Shown here: positions 26,839 to 37,187 of the stretch, piece after piece
How the letters are laid out: each line of letters opens with the position of its first letter
Numbering within the stretch: position 1 is the stretch's first letter
Source of the DNA: Nitrospirota bacterium
Lineage (GTDB): Bacteria; Nitrospirota; Nitrospiria; Nitrospirales; Nitrospiraceae
DNA length: 64,000 nt
Assembly: GCA_030684575.1 (NCBI GenBank)
Contig: JAUXVD010000021.1
Location: 156,633 to 220,632, forward strand
Direction of reading: 5' to 3'
The notes under the pieces: model-generated
The model's input: only the letters and a program-made list of their open reading frames with translations
What the model was told of the DNA's origin: nothing
The model's database searches: none
Position numbers and translations under genes: made by a program

Positions 26839-27213
26839 TCATCGTTCATCGTGATCTCTATTTCGAATGAGGACCGCACGTCCTCCTTCATCCACGAAGG
26901 CTTCGACTCGATCCCCGACATGGGCCGGTCGATCGATGCGCGTATTCTCGTCATGCGCGAGACGGAGTTCAGTCCCGCCGACCTCCTGAAGCACATAGGC
27001 CCCACCCTCGATCTTCGTCACCTGCCCTTTGAGAGAAGAGGCATTTTCAGGAATGGCAGTCCGCATCTCACTCCCCGGTTGGACTCCCAGCGTGCCCTGC
27101 ACGATCCCTCGTCCAAGATCCTCTTGCTTCGAGGGTCCCGCGATGTCGCAGCCGGCCCCGAGCAGGCTCGCTCCCAGCACCGTGATGAAGCACCACCTTG
27201 TGATACACATCAT
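26839..27213 (-). CDS. Small lipoprotein, OB-like C-terminus
   Basis: A 124-residue protein with a lipobox (LLGAGC, Cys22). After a linker, residues about 60-120 form a small beta barrel-like stretch (GQVTKIEGGAYVLQEVGG, then HVGDRVEAFVDEGGRAVLI) resembling OB or PRC-type domains. AGGAGGAGGAC stands before a double ATG (27213/27210). Function is unknown; it lies between tldE and the TPR gene, all on the same strand. Confidence 0.7.
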   Translation of the reverse strand: MMCITRWCFITVLGASLLGAGCDIAGPSKQEDLGRGIVQGTLGVQPGSEMRTAIPENASSLKGQVTKIEGGAYVLQEVGGTELRLAHDENTRIDRPAHVGDRVEAFVDEGGRAVLIRNRDHDER

Positions 27214-27296
27214 GTCCTCCTCCTCTGTTGTTGCCCTTGCTCCCCCGCTTGTTCAAGGTATCTTCGACCAGTTGCCCCCATAACGGCGGACGTACG

Positions 27297-28640
27297 TCAG
27301 AATCGGGTGACGCTGGAAAAGTTGAAATCTCGAAGCCTCATCGACGGCACCAGGAGTTTGCCGGTTTCTGACGTGATCGCTTCAGCCGGGTTGGTAAAGG
27401 CCTCAACTCGATTGAACACGTGCAGCGGGCTCTCATGAAATCGAAAGTTCTTCACGGCCGACAGGATCTGGCCATTTTCAACGAGGAACGTGCCGTCCCT
27501 CGTCATACCGGTCAGGGTGAGATCGGTCGGGTTGACCATCCTGATGTACCAGAAGTTGGTCACGAGGATGGCGCGCTCCGTCTGCTTGATCAATTCTTGT
27601 AACGTCGGCAAGGACGATCCAGCTCCGGAGAGGCAGGGCGCATCAAGCGTCGGGATTGAATCGATGCCTCGCGCCTTCGCCGTGAAACGATCGTACGACA
27701 ACTGTGTCAGCACCCCCTCCGTCATCCAGTCGGATGCCACTGTCGGCAACCCGTCCGAGGTGAACCCGATGCCCAGGAGATCCTCATGATCCGAAAGATT
27801 GCGGAGCGATAGTCTCAGGTCGACGATCGGTTGGCCCAGTTTTCCCGACAAGGCGCTCGTGCCTTTTTCGTAGGCCTTCGCATTGAGCGTCCAGAAGAGC
27901 GCGGACCAGAGCCCCGCGACGGCCGCCGGCTCCAGAATCACGGGGTAGCGCCCTGGCGGCAACTCACGCACCTCCAGGCCTCGTTTGGCTTTATTGATCG
28001 CGGTGAGGGTCCGCTCCTGTACTTTCAGATGATCGATGGATCGATGGGCCGCGGCGCCCCAGCCGGTGGCCTCACCGGCCTGAACGGTGAGGCTGAATCG
28101 AGCGTCGGTCCGTTCTTCATGAGCGAAGAGACCCGTACTGGCGGCCACGCCGACCGTCGCCATCGACGAGGACAGGGTCCCGGCTGCGCCGAGACTTTCC
28201 ATCCGGCATTGCCCGATCGCCTCATTGGTATATTCCATCCGCCGTGCCGGACCGGCCAACGCTGTTTCGACACGCGTCGTCGGGGGCGTCGAATATTGCT
28301 GTGGCTCCACCGGCGGGAGGTATTCCGGATCTTCCGGCGACAGTTGCGCAATCTCCGTAGCCCTGGTCACGACCTCTTGCACCGAACCAGCCGTAAAGTC
28401 CGTCGTGCTGGCGGTGCCGTGCCGCCGCCCGAATGCCACCGTCACGCTCAACGACCCGCGCCTCGTATCGACGTTCTGGACGATCTGATTATTCGCGAAC
28501 CGCGTCGTCCCGCTCTGCTGATCGTGCAACGACACCAACGTGTGGTCGCCGGTTGAATGTTGTAAGACCAGCTCCGAGAGAAACCGGAACTCGCTCCGGC
28601 TCGTCAGCTTCGGCCAAGCCTTGTGGTCTGTCGTACTCAT
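27297..28640 (-). CDS. tldE: TldE/PmbA-family protein
   Basis: A 447-residue member of the TldD/PmbA family that forms a heteromeric protease with TldD, used to process peptides such as microcins or antitoxins. It lacks the HExxxH metal site, as expected for the TldE partner; SLHDQQSGTTRFANNQIVQ and the C-terminal GMTRDGTFLVENGQI are characteristic. Its ATG 28640 overlaps the tldD stop (ATGA). The open frame farther upstream is antisense noise. The metal-bearing partner is directly upstream. Confidence 0.9.
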   Translation of the reverse strand: MSTTDHKAWPKLTSRSEFRFLSELVLQHSTGDHTLVSLHDQQSGTTRFANNQIVQNVDTRRGSLSVTVAFGRRHGTASTTDFTAGSVQEVVTRATEIAQLSPEDPEYLPPVEPQQYSTPPTTRVETALAGPARRMEYTNEAIGQCRMESLGAAGTLSSSMATVGVAASTGLFAHEERTDARFSLTVQAGEATGWGAAAHRSIDHLKVQERTLTAINKAKRGLEVRELPPGRYPVILEPAAVAGLWSALFWTLNAKAYEKGTSALSGKLGQPIVDLRLSLRNLSDHEDLLGIGFTSDGLPTVASDWMTEGVLTQLSYDRFTAKARGIDSIPTLDAPCLSGAGSSLPTLQELIKQTERAILVTNFWYIRMVNPTDLTLTGMTRDGTFLVENGQILSAVKNFRFHESPLHVFNRVEAFTNPAEAITSETGKLLVPSMRLRDFNFSSVTRF

Positions 28641-30094
28641 GATCCCGCTTGCCCTCCGATGACCTGCACGTTGCGGAATCGTGCGTGAGAGGCCGGATGG
28701 CTCATCCAGCCGGACTGGCCGGGCTGACCCTTGCCACACGTGATGAACCCGTACCGCCGGCGGTGCGACCGGTCGGCGACCCCGTCGCAACTGCCCCAGA
28801 ACTCCGGCGTGATCCCATGGTAAATGACATCGCGAACCATATGAGTCCGCTTCCCGTTTTCAATCAGCCAAAAGGCATCGCCGCCGAATTGGAAATTATA
28901 GCGTCGTTGATCGATGCTGAAGGATCCGTGGCCTTCGATATAGATACCCCTTTTCACATCGGCCAGCAGCTCATCGAGGGTGGCATCGCCTGGCTCCAGG
29001 CCGATGTTGGCGATGCGAACGATCGGCACGCTGCCCCAACTGTCCGCCCGATTGGACCCGCGCGAGCGCGTCTCGCCGATCATCGGCGCCACTTCGCGGT
29101 TCGTGCAGTAGCCGACGAAAATGCCGTTGCGCACAATGTCCCATTGCTGGCAGGCCACACCATCGTCGTCGTACCCGGTCGCGGCAAGGGTCTCCGGTTC
29201 GCAGTTATCGGCCACAAGATTCACGGGCGGAGAACCGTATCGAAAGGTTCCTCGCTTCTCGGTCGTGAGAAAGCTGGTGCCGGCATAGTTGGCCTCGTAG
29301 CCGAGCGCACGGTCGAGCTCGCTCGGATGACCACAGGATTCATGCATGGTGAGCGAGAGGTGCTCAGGATCAAGGACGAGATCGTAGAGGCCCGGCTCGG
29401 TGGTAGGCGCCTTTACTTTTTCGACGGCTTGAGACGCGATGCGCGGAGCCTCGGCGAGGAAATTGGCGTCTTCGATCAATTCATAACCCATCCGAAGATG
29501 CGGCGTATTGAAACTCCGCGATGCGAACCGCCCGTCATGAATCGCCGTCGCATCGTACTCGCCGCTCACGGCCAGGAGGTCGAACTCCAGACGCGAGCCT
29601 TCGGTCGAGACAAAGAGCTTGCGGTCCCGGCGAGCCCACAGACTCGCGCTGCTCCGTACGACACCGGCCTGCCGATGGACATATTCCATCGTCTCGAGCA
29701 GCAATGCAGTTTTCTGTTCAAGCGAGACGGCAAAGGGATCGATCCGCCTGGCCGTCACAATACGGTCTCGATGGACCGGCTCATCGGCAAGCGTCACCTT
29801 GTCGATCGCCATCGACGCAGAGCCTTTGGCGATCTCGATCGCCAGATCAGCCACACGAGGGGCTTCTTCCAGCGACAGGACCGAACTGGCCGCAAAGCCC
29901 CAGGCCCCGTGATAGAGGACGCGGATCCCGAACCCTCTATCCTGCATATCCCGAATGGAGTCGATGCGCCGGTCTTCGCCACGAATGGTCTGGGTTGTGC
30001 TGTCGAGGATGCGAATATCGCCGTACTCGGCTCCGGAAGCCACCACGCGTTTAAGTACCAGTTCGGCGAGTTCGTCTTGATGAAGCATGGGCAT
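28637..30094 (-). CDS. tldD: TldD-family metalloprotease
   Basis: A 485-residue protein with the HExxxH zinc motif HESCGH at 251-256 and a later conserved Cys region (FITCGKGQPGQ), the TldD metal site. With TldE it cleaves small unfolded peptides. The frame starts at ATG 30094 (30088 possible). It is coupled to tldE by a 4-base overlap, so both should be made in equal amounts. What peptide it matures here is not shown. Confidence 0.92.
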   Translation of the reverse strand: MPMLHQDELAELVLKRVVASGAEYGDIRILDSTTQTIRGEDRRIDSIRDMQDRGFGIRVLYHGAWGFAASSVLSLEEAPRVADLAIEIAKGSASMAIDKVTLADEPVHRDRIVTARRIDPFAVSLEQKTALLLETMEYVHRQAGVVRSSASLWARRDRKLFVSTEGSRLEFDLLAVSGEYDATAIHDGRFASRSFNTPHLRMGYELIEDANFLAEAPRIASQAVEKVKAPTTEPGLYDLVLDPEHLSLTMHESCGHPSELDRALGYEANYAGTSFLTTEKRGTFRYGSPPVNLVADNCEPETLAATGYDDDGVACQQWDIVRNGIFVGYCTNREVAPMIGETRSRGSNRADSWGSVPIVRIANIGLEPGDATLDELLADVKRGIYIEGHGSFSIDQRRYNFQFGGDAFWLIENGKRTHMVRDVIYHGITPEFWGSCDGVADRSHRRRYGFITCGKGQPGQSGWMSHPASHARFRNVQVIGGQAGS

Positions 30095-30187
30095 GGCAGC
30101 TGTATCCTGACAGAGGCACCGGAGCCGTTCAACTCAGGGCGCCACCGGGCTTGGCTTTCACGATGTCATCCCCTACGATGTCGCCTC

Positions 30188-30490
30188 ATGATCTCTCCCG
30201 GGCAGACGCCACGACAGCGCATCATCGAACTGATCACCGGTACCAGACTGTCATCATACCAGCTGGCCCAGATGCTGGGCATCCCGGAACGCCAAATCGA
30301 GGAACATCTCCCTCACGTCGTGAAAACGGTGGCTCGAGATCCGTCGCGCCGATTCATCCTCGAACCCTCCGTCTGCCCCGATTGCGAGTTCATCTTTCGC
30401 GATCGACGAAAACTGAACAGGCCGAGCCGTTGCCCTACATGCCGCAGCGAAGGCATTACCGCTCCTCGATATGGGATTGAGCCGATCTAG
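30188..30490 (+). CDS. Small HTH plus zinc-ribbon regulator (COG3357-like)
   Basis: A 100-residue protein: a helix-turn-helix stretch at about 10-45 (RIIELITGTRLSSYQLAQML) and then a four-Cys ribbon, CPDC (about 66-69) and CPTC (about 85-88). This pairing matches a family described as predicted transcriptional regulators with an HTH fused to a zinc ribbon. It is divergent from tldD. Only the last 100 residues of a much longer open frame are real; the rest lies antisense to tldD. Confidence 0.7.
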   Translation: MISPGQTPRQRIIELITGTRLSSYQLAQMLGIPERQIEEHLPHVVKTVARDPSRRFILEPSVCPDCEFIFRDRRKLNRPSRCPTCRSEGITAPRYGIEPI

Positions 30491-30767
30491 GCTGTTCGCA
30501 TAGCCCTGTCGCTTCTCACATTTCCTGGATGCCTTGCCCTCCTCATCTAGAATGGTCTGATTCACTTAGCGCCCACTACCATTCTCTTCCCTCCGTCATC
30601 TCGACCATGCCTGTCTGAATCTCTTCGAGTTCTGGGAAAAACGCCACGAGGCGACAGGTGGGCAGGTGCAGCTGGATTGGAACAAGTTGTACGGGATCTC
30701 GTATCATGTAGAAAAGGACCGCGGAACGCCCCTGGTGGCAGAAGCGGTTGGAGTAACCGGAGGTCCT

Positions 30768-30992
30768 ATGACACGATCCCTCGCCATGCTACTGTTCGCC
30801 TGCCTGCTGGCCGTCTCTGCCTGTAACGGGGACAAGCCCAAGGAATTGCTCGAGACCGCAGAGTTTGAGGAGCGGCAGATGAACCTGCCCCACGCGAAGC
30901 AATTGTACGAAGATGTGATTCGGCTCTACCCGACCAGCAAAGAAGCCGACCAGGCCCGGGCGCGCCTAGCCACTCTTACCCCCGCTCAATAG
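30768..30992 (+). CDS. Small TPR-type lipoprotein
   Basis: A 74-residue protein with a lipobox (LLAVSAC, Cys19) and one TPR-like hairpin (AEFEERQMNLPHAKQLYEDV) of the BamD/YfiO type. GGAGGTCCT precedes ATG 30768. It overlaps the convergent DUF1295 gene by 17 bases. Bases 30491-30767 hold no other gene that I can see. Confidence 0.75.
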   Translation: MTRSLAMLLFACLLAVSACNGDKPKELLETAEFEERQMNLPHAKQLYEDVIRLYPTSKEADQARARLATLTPAQ

Positions 30993-31782
30993 GCTGGCGT
31001 TTTGGCCACCAGGGAATGAAAGCATTCGTCGTTTGCTGATAGATGCGATAGTCCTCGCCACGGCTTGCCAGCGCCTGCGCTTCCGCCAGAGGAATTCCCG
31101 TCACTTTGACTAACGCCCATCCCATCGCGATCGGGCCAATCCAAGTGAGCAGCCAGCCCGGTGTCCCGATGGCCATGACGACGTAGGCCCACCAATGGAG
31201 CCATTCGAAAAAATAATTTGGATGGCGCGAGTAATACCACAGTCCGTCGCGACAGACGCGATCGCGATTCCAAGATTTGGAACGAAACTGCGCAAGTTGC
31301 CAATCGGCCATCGCTTCACCGGCGATCGCGACCATCCAGATCAGCAATCCAGCCAGTTCGATCAGCGCGAACGGAGGCCGTGGGTTTTGGATCAGCACCA
31401 GAAAGGGGAGAGAAAGGCCCGCCACGGCCAGCGCTTGCAGGTGAAAGTAGCCGAACATCTTGAGCCGCTCGAACGAGCCCCATTGTTCGCGCAGACGGCG
31501 ATACCGAGCATCCTCCTGTTTGCCGATCACACGGTTGAGGAGGATGTAGAATCCCAGCCGGCCCGCATAGAGCAGGACCAACATGGCCACGAGGACTTTC
31601 CGCTCGGTCTCGCCGGTGGCCTGGGTCGCATACCAGAGGACGGTGGCGATCAGGCCTGCACAGAATCCCACGTCTGCAATCGAGGCATTGCATATCCAGA
31701 GCTGAAGCAGCCACAGCCCTGCCATGATGACGCCCATAGCCACATACGCCGTGACGACAAGGGACAGAGGGTCCGATCCCAT
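30976..31782 (-). CDS. DUF1295 membrane protein (steroid 5-alpha reductase C-terminal fold)
   Basis: A 268-residue integral membrane protein with about six helices. The C-terminal domain carries LWYYSRHPNYFFEWLHWW, the DUF1295/ICMT-like signature with the conserved RHPNYF. These proteins resemble isoprenylcysteine methyltransferases and steroid 5-alpha reductases, but the substrate in bacteria is unknown. It starts at ATG 31782. It converges on the small lipoprotein gene. Confidence 0.88.
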   Translation of the reverse strand: MGSDPLSLVVTAYVAMGVIMAGLWLLQLWICNASIADVGFCAGLIATVLWYATQATGETERKVLVAMLVLLYAGRLGFYILLNRVIGKQEDARYRRLREQWGSFERLKMFGYFHLQALAVAGLSLPFLVLIQNPRPPFALIELAGLLIWMVAIAGEAMADWQLAQFRSKSWNRDRVCRDGLWYYSRHPNYFFEWLHWWAYVVMAIGTPGWLLTWIGPIAMGWALVKVTGIPLAEAQALASRGEDYRIYQQTTNAFIPWWPKRQPIERG

Positions 31783-31836
31783 TATCGCATCCTCCCATAT
31801 TCCCGATATTGCGCGGCACGTTTCACGTTGTACGCC

Positions 31837-32718
31837 TCACGAAGTTTGATCGGGATAGTCCCACAGATCCGCGCCCATAGTGGTCCGTCCCGCAAGCCAG
31901 GCGCGAAAGCCGGACAAGGGGAACGAAAGACGCCCTTGAAGCTTGCCACAGTTCATCGACAAATCGGGAGGCCTTGGTGCGCCAACATAGTCCCTCACGG
32001 AGCCAGGCCTGATCAGACCAGCCAGCTCCGGATACCAGGGAATGAGCGCTTGCCCGATCTCCCAGCGCGACAGCCGTTCCGCTCCTCCAAGGTGATAGAG
32101 GCCCGGCCGATCCTGGCCGATCAACTCCCACAGGGCTCGCGCCGTCATACCAGCCGGTAGCGGACAACGGAACTCATCGGTGAATAGAGTGAGTGATGTT
32201 CCCGCCCTCACCGCGTTCCGCATATCCTCGACAAAACTACGATCGCCGGTCGGCGACGTGCCGGCGTTCAGCCCCACACGAATCACACTATGCCGTGGGT
32301 TCTGCAGCACGAGGCGTTCGGCTTCTGCTTTGGTCTCTCCATACACGTTGAGCGGATTCACCGGATCCGTTTCGACGTACCAGTCCTTGGCGCCATCGAA
32401 GACTTGATCGCTGGAGAAGAAGAGAAAAGGAATCCCGGCCGCAAGTTCGGCAAGGAGCGACGTGGCCTCCACGTTGATGCGTCGAGCCTGAGATGGGTTC
32501 TGCTGGCAAGGTCCGGTCCGGCTCTGCGCCGCACAATGGATGACGACATGGGGATGGAGGTCGCGCCAGAGACGGCGTAGGACCCCCGCATCGGTCAGAT
32601 CGACGTCCTGTCTGGTGAGACCCCGCACCTCCCACTGCGGCGCCCAGCGAGGCGCCGTCGTGAGGAGATAGTGGCCAATGAGCCCTGCCGCACCGGTAAT
32701 GAGGGCGAGCGGTGCCAT
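31837..32718 (-). CDS. NAD-dependent sugar nucleotide reductase (RfbD-like SDR)
   Basis: A 293-residue extended SDR. The N-terminus has ITGAAGLIGHYLL; FFSSDQVFDGAK and the active-site Tyr-Lys in NVYGETKAEAERLVL match dTDP-4-dehydrorhamnose reductase. It may serve sugar nucleotide conversion for a glycan, or be one of the related S-adenosylmethionine-synthase beta-like proteins. No other rhamnose genes lie near, so RfbD function is only possible. It lies 15 bases after ettA's stop, same strand. Confidence 0.8.
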   Translation of the reverse strand: MAPLALITGAAGLIGHYLLTTAPRWAPQWEVRGLTRQDVDLTDAGVLRRLWRDLHPHVVIHCAAQSRTGPCQQNPSQARRINVEATSLLAELAAGIPFLFFSSDQVFDGAKDWYVETDPVNPLNVYGETKAEAERLVLQNPRHSVIRVGLNAGTSPTGDRSFVEDMRNAVRAGTSLTLFTDEFRCPLPAGMTARALWELIGQDRPGLYHLGGAERLSRWEIGQALIPWYPELAGLIRPGSVRDYVGAPRPPDLSMNCGKLQGRLSFPLSGFRAWLAGRTTMGADLWDYPDQTS

Positions 32719-32733
32719 AAGGAAATATGCTGG

Positions 32734-34416
<1,683 letters not shown>

Positions 34417-34498
34417 GCATTCCCCTACCTAGTAATGAACTGGTGAGTTGAAAAGAACCATCGTGCGGGATGCTCACAGGAACCTGTGCCAGCACCGA

Positions 34499-35305
34499 CT
34501 ACAGCGAATGCAAGACTTGGTGCCCTGCCTGTGCTTGAACGGCCAAGCCGGCAAGACCGGCCCTGACCTCCGACGCGTTGCGTACGGGGTTGGCAAAGGC
34601 CACCCGCCCACCCTGCATGCGGCCTGGCGTGGTGAGCCGAAGGTGAAAGCCCAACCGGTCCAATGCCGTCACTGTCGCCTGCTGCGCCTCGGCATTGCCG
34701 AATACGCGGGCCAGGAGCAGTAACGTCTCCGCCTGCTCGGTGTTAAATTCACGAATGAGGCTCGAGGCCTCATCCGCGAGCGGGTCCACGGCCGCTCCCG
34801 CGTAATCGTCCGGCATGACCCAACCCATCGATCCAAAGCCGCCGACGAAATAGATATCCGCCAATGCCATGCGGAAAAAACTAAAGTCCTCGAAGTCTAC
34901 CCAGTAGGAGGCATTGGTATGGCGTGCCAGGTAGAGCTCGCGAACCTTAACCGCTTCCTCTCTCGGCACCCTGGTCGCCGACCCCATCAAGGTCACCCTG
35001 GCCGCACCCTGCGGATCGCTGCGGCTCTCTGGCGGTGTCACGAGCAGGCTGGCCCGTGGATCGCCCAACAGATTTTGCGTATGCATCGCCATCGTGCTGA
35101 TCAAAAAGACCGGTTGCCCCTTGTCGTCCAACCCGTAGGGCATCACCGATCCGAAGGGCCAGCCAGGCTGCTTGCGCGAGAGCGTCGAGAGACTACCCGA
35201 TGACTGTAAGTACACCAGCGTCTTGGCCCGCTCGGCATGGGACGGTTCAGGAACCTCAGGACCCTCTGAATCAGGCCCGCTGCTATGTTGTCGTGATGAA
35301 GACAT
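34499..35305 (-). CDS. HugZ-like pyridoxamine-oxidase-fold protein with DUF2470
   Basis: A 268-residue protein. Residues about 20-180 form a split-barrel FMN- or haem-binding fold (GWPFGSVMPYGLDD, STMAMHTQNLLGDPRASLLV, and YWVDFEDFSFFRMALADIYF). The C-terminal 80 residues resemble DUF2470, which pairs with this fold in haem-utilisation HugZ proteins. It may bind haem or act as a haem-degradation protein. Single gene, 82 bases upstream of ettA. Confidence 0.8.
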   Translation of the reverse strand: MSSSRQHSSGPDSEGPEVPEPSHAERAKTLVYLQSSGSLSTLSRKQPGWPFGSVMPYGLDDKGQPVFLISTMAMHTQNLLGDPRASLLVTPPESRSDPQGAARVTLMGSATRVPREEAVKVRELYLARHTNASYWVDFEDFSFFRMALADIYFVGGFGSMGWVMPDDYAGAAVDPLADEASSLIREFNTEQAETLLLLARVFGNAEAQQATVTALDRLGFHLRLTTPGRMQGGRVAFANPVRNASEVRAGLAGLAVQAQAGHQVLHSL

Positions 35306-35522
35306 GTCTAATCTCTTACTCCCTGCAATGGACCGGGTGACACCTTACCCTGGATCTGTCGAACATTTCCACTGAGGACGGGGTGTGCCGGAGGGGTCAG
35401 CTGGACGTAGACCGACAGGCTCGACACCGGCGTCGAGGAAGGCGAAGAACTGATCCGAAGGCCATTCATGCCTACGAGCTGCCGCGACTCTCTCAGTCAT
35501 CGTCAGCCATATTTGAGAGCGG

Positions 35523-35690
35523 CTACATTCCAATTTCTTGCGAGACACGGACTTCCGTTTCGTCGTCGATTTCCTCCAGACAACTGAAGCAGGTAAAGGG
35601 AAACCTGTCGACAGGGATCGCACAGGATTCGCCGATGGACGAATCGTCTATCGCCTGTCCACCGCATTCTCGATGAATTAAGACAAGCAT
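35523..35690 (-). CDS. Tiny Cys-containing protein, zinc-ribbon-like
   Basis: A 55-residue frame with AAGGGAG five to six bases before ATG 35690. It contains HRECGG and FTCFSC, so three Cys and one His that could form a small metal site, followed by an acidic helix (LEEIDDETEV). The compact layout is typical of short zinc-ribbon proteins common in this kind of genome. It follows the hydrolase gene's strand and is separated by only 15 bases. The function is unknown. The 217 bases from 35306 to 35522 hold nothing I recognise. Confidence 0.65.
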   Translation of the reverse strand: MLVLIHRECGGQAIDDSSIGESCAIPVDRFPFTCFSCLEEIDDETEVRVSQEIGM

Positions 35691-35705
35691 ATGGCTCCCT
35701 TCACG

Positions 35706-36461
35706 CTATGTTGCACCCACGACAAGACGTCGAAACAGATCCAGATGCTCCGGACTACTCAAGCGATGGTCGCCCGGAACGAGATGGAGGTCGATCGGAA
35801 ACGAAGGAGCGAGGCCTCGTAACTGCTCGGCGAACTGACTGCTGCCTTGCGGCAGAATCACATGGTCTTGCTGGCCATGGAGAATGGCCGTACTCACTGG
35901 CCGCAGCCGGTCGAAACTCCTGCCCCAATAGGCCTTGCTCTCTTCCACCCACTTCCAGGCGAGAGGATAGTCCCGATGGGCCGGCTCGTCGTCCCAAGGC
36001 ATCCAACCGGCGGTATGCCAGTCATGGCATCGCTCTGGTGCAATCGATTGCGCCCGCAGGCCCATCATGTTGAACGCCGGTGCGATGAGCAACAACCGCT
36101 CGATGCCAGCACATTCCTGCGCCATGAGCCAGGCGATCCAGCCTCCGAGTGAATTGCCAACGATGGTGATCGGCGGTCCGCCCTTGAGCATATTCAGAAC
36201 GAGCCGCGCATCGGCGATCCAGTCCGAGAGCGTGTAGTCGATGAACCGTCCTTCCGAATCGCCAAAGCCTCGCACATCGTAGCAACAGAACCCCCAGCCT
36301 TGTTCTGCACACCATTGCGCGAGTGCTTTGCTCTTATTGCCCCACCGTTTCGAGAGGAAGCCGGTGATGAACAGAATCTGGCGATCCTTCCCCATCGAGC
36401 GATCCCCTCGGATCAACTTGCCATCGGCGCCTGCGAGTTCGAACGAAAGCAGGCTACTCAT
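35706..36461 (-). CDS. Alpha/beta hydrolase
   Basis: A 251-residue serine hydrolase. The nucleophile is Ser104 in the elbow GNSLGG; an Asp in HGQQDHVI and a His in PGDHRLS complete the triad. GFGDSEGRF and ARLVLNMLKG fit ABHD10/monoacylglycerol-lipase-like enzymes. Its ATG 36461 overlaps the stop of the upstream esterase gene (ATGA), so the two are likely coupled. Substrate unknown. Confidence 0.82.
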   Translation of the reverse strand: MSSLLSFELAGADGKLIRGDRSMGKDRQILFITGFLSKRWGNKSKALAQWCAEQGWGFCCYDVRGFGDSEGRFIDYTLSDWIADARLVLNMLKGGPPITIVGNSLGGWIAWLMAQECAGIERLLLIAPAFNMMGLRAQSIAPERCHDWHTAGWMPWDDEPAHRDYPLAWKWVEESKAYWGRSFDRLRPVSTAILHGQQDHVILPQGSSQFAEQLRGLAPSFPIDLHLVPGDHRLSSPEHLDLFRRLVVGAT

Positions 36462-37177
36462 GGATGAGTAACCGCCTTCGTAATGAACGTCCCTAGTCGC
36501 TGCAGGACCGCTCTCGGAATCTCGTGCCCACCGCGGAAACTATGCCAGTCAACCGCAAGCCCCCCGTGAGTCAATGCGTCCCGCAGTTTTTCTGCCCCCG
36601 CGTAGGGCAGGATCTCATCCTGCGTCCCGTGGCTTTGAAAGACCGGCAGGCCTTTACGCTTGTGGAGTAAGAGGCCCCATTCCTGTGCGGCGAGGAGCGT
36701 ACCGGACATTTGAATCAACCCGGCATAGGGCTGCGTGGTCCTAAGCATCAGATCGCAGGCCAACATGGCGCCCTGGGAGAATCCCCCCAGGATGGTCTTG
36801 CCCGGCTCCGCGCCGAATTTCTGTTCGATTTCTTTCAGGAAGGTCAGCATCGTCTCGCGCACCGTGGCCAGGCCCTTGGGAATGTCTTGCGAGAGGTCGC
36901 GTACCCGGCCGGCCGCACGATCCTGCGCAATACGCGCCATATCGATCAGCCACCAGGCCCGCGCATCGTTCGGCCCAAAACTTAACGAGAGCGGACCTTC
37001 GGGAAAGAGGAACCTCGTGCCGGCCGGCACGCTCAAGACATCGGCCAGCGAGACGAGATCGTCCCCCGGCGCGCCGAAGCCATGCAGGAGCAGGACGAGC
37101 GGACCGCGCCCCCCGCCCTTGCCATCTATGCCGCCCGTGATCCGTGTCCGCAACCCGCCGATTTGTTCTTCGCGCAT
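36458..37177 (-). CDS. Carboxylesterase / phospholipase-family hydrolase
   Basis: A 239-residue hydrolase of the YpfH / acyl-protein thioesterase type. LLHGFGAPGDD forms the oxyanion side, Ser134 in GGFSQGAML is the nucleophile, Asp is in HGTQDEILP and His in GGHEIPR. Short acyl esters are the usual substrates. It precedes the other hydrolase with a 4-base overlap and lies 10 bases after the large membrane protein's stop, so the three genes likely share a transcript. Confidence 0.85.
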   Translation of the reverse strand: MREEQIGGLRTRITGGIDGKGGGRGPLVLLLHGFGAPGDDLVSLADVLSVPAGTRFLFPEGPLSLSFGPNDARAWWLIDMARIAQDRAAGRVRDLSQDIPKGLATVRETMLTFLKEIEQKFGAEPGKTILGGFSQGAMLACDLMLRTTQPYAGLIQMSGTLLAAQEWGLLLHKRKGLPVFQSHGTQDEILPYAGAEKLRDALTHGGLAVDWHSFRGGHEIPRAVLQRLGTFITKAVTHP

Positions 37178-37187
37178 AAATATCCCG

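Noticed and set aside
28649-30187. Long open frame on the plus strand over tldD
   Set aside because: It is antisense to a well-supported gene and shows no family pattern; only the end (30188-30490) is real.
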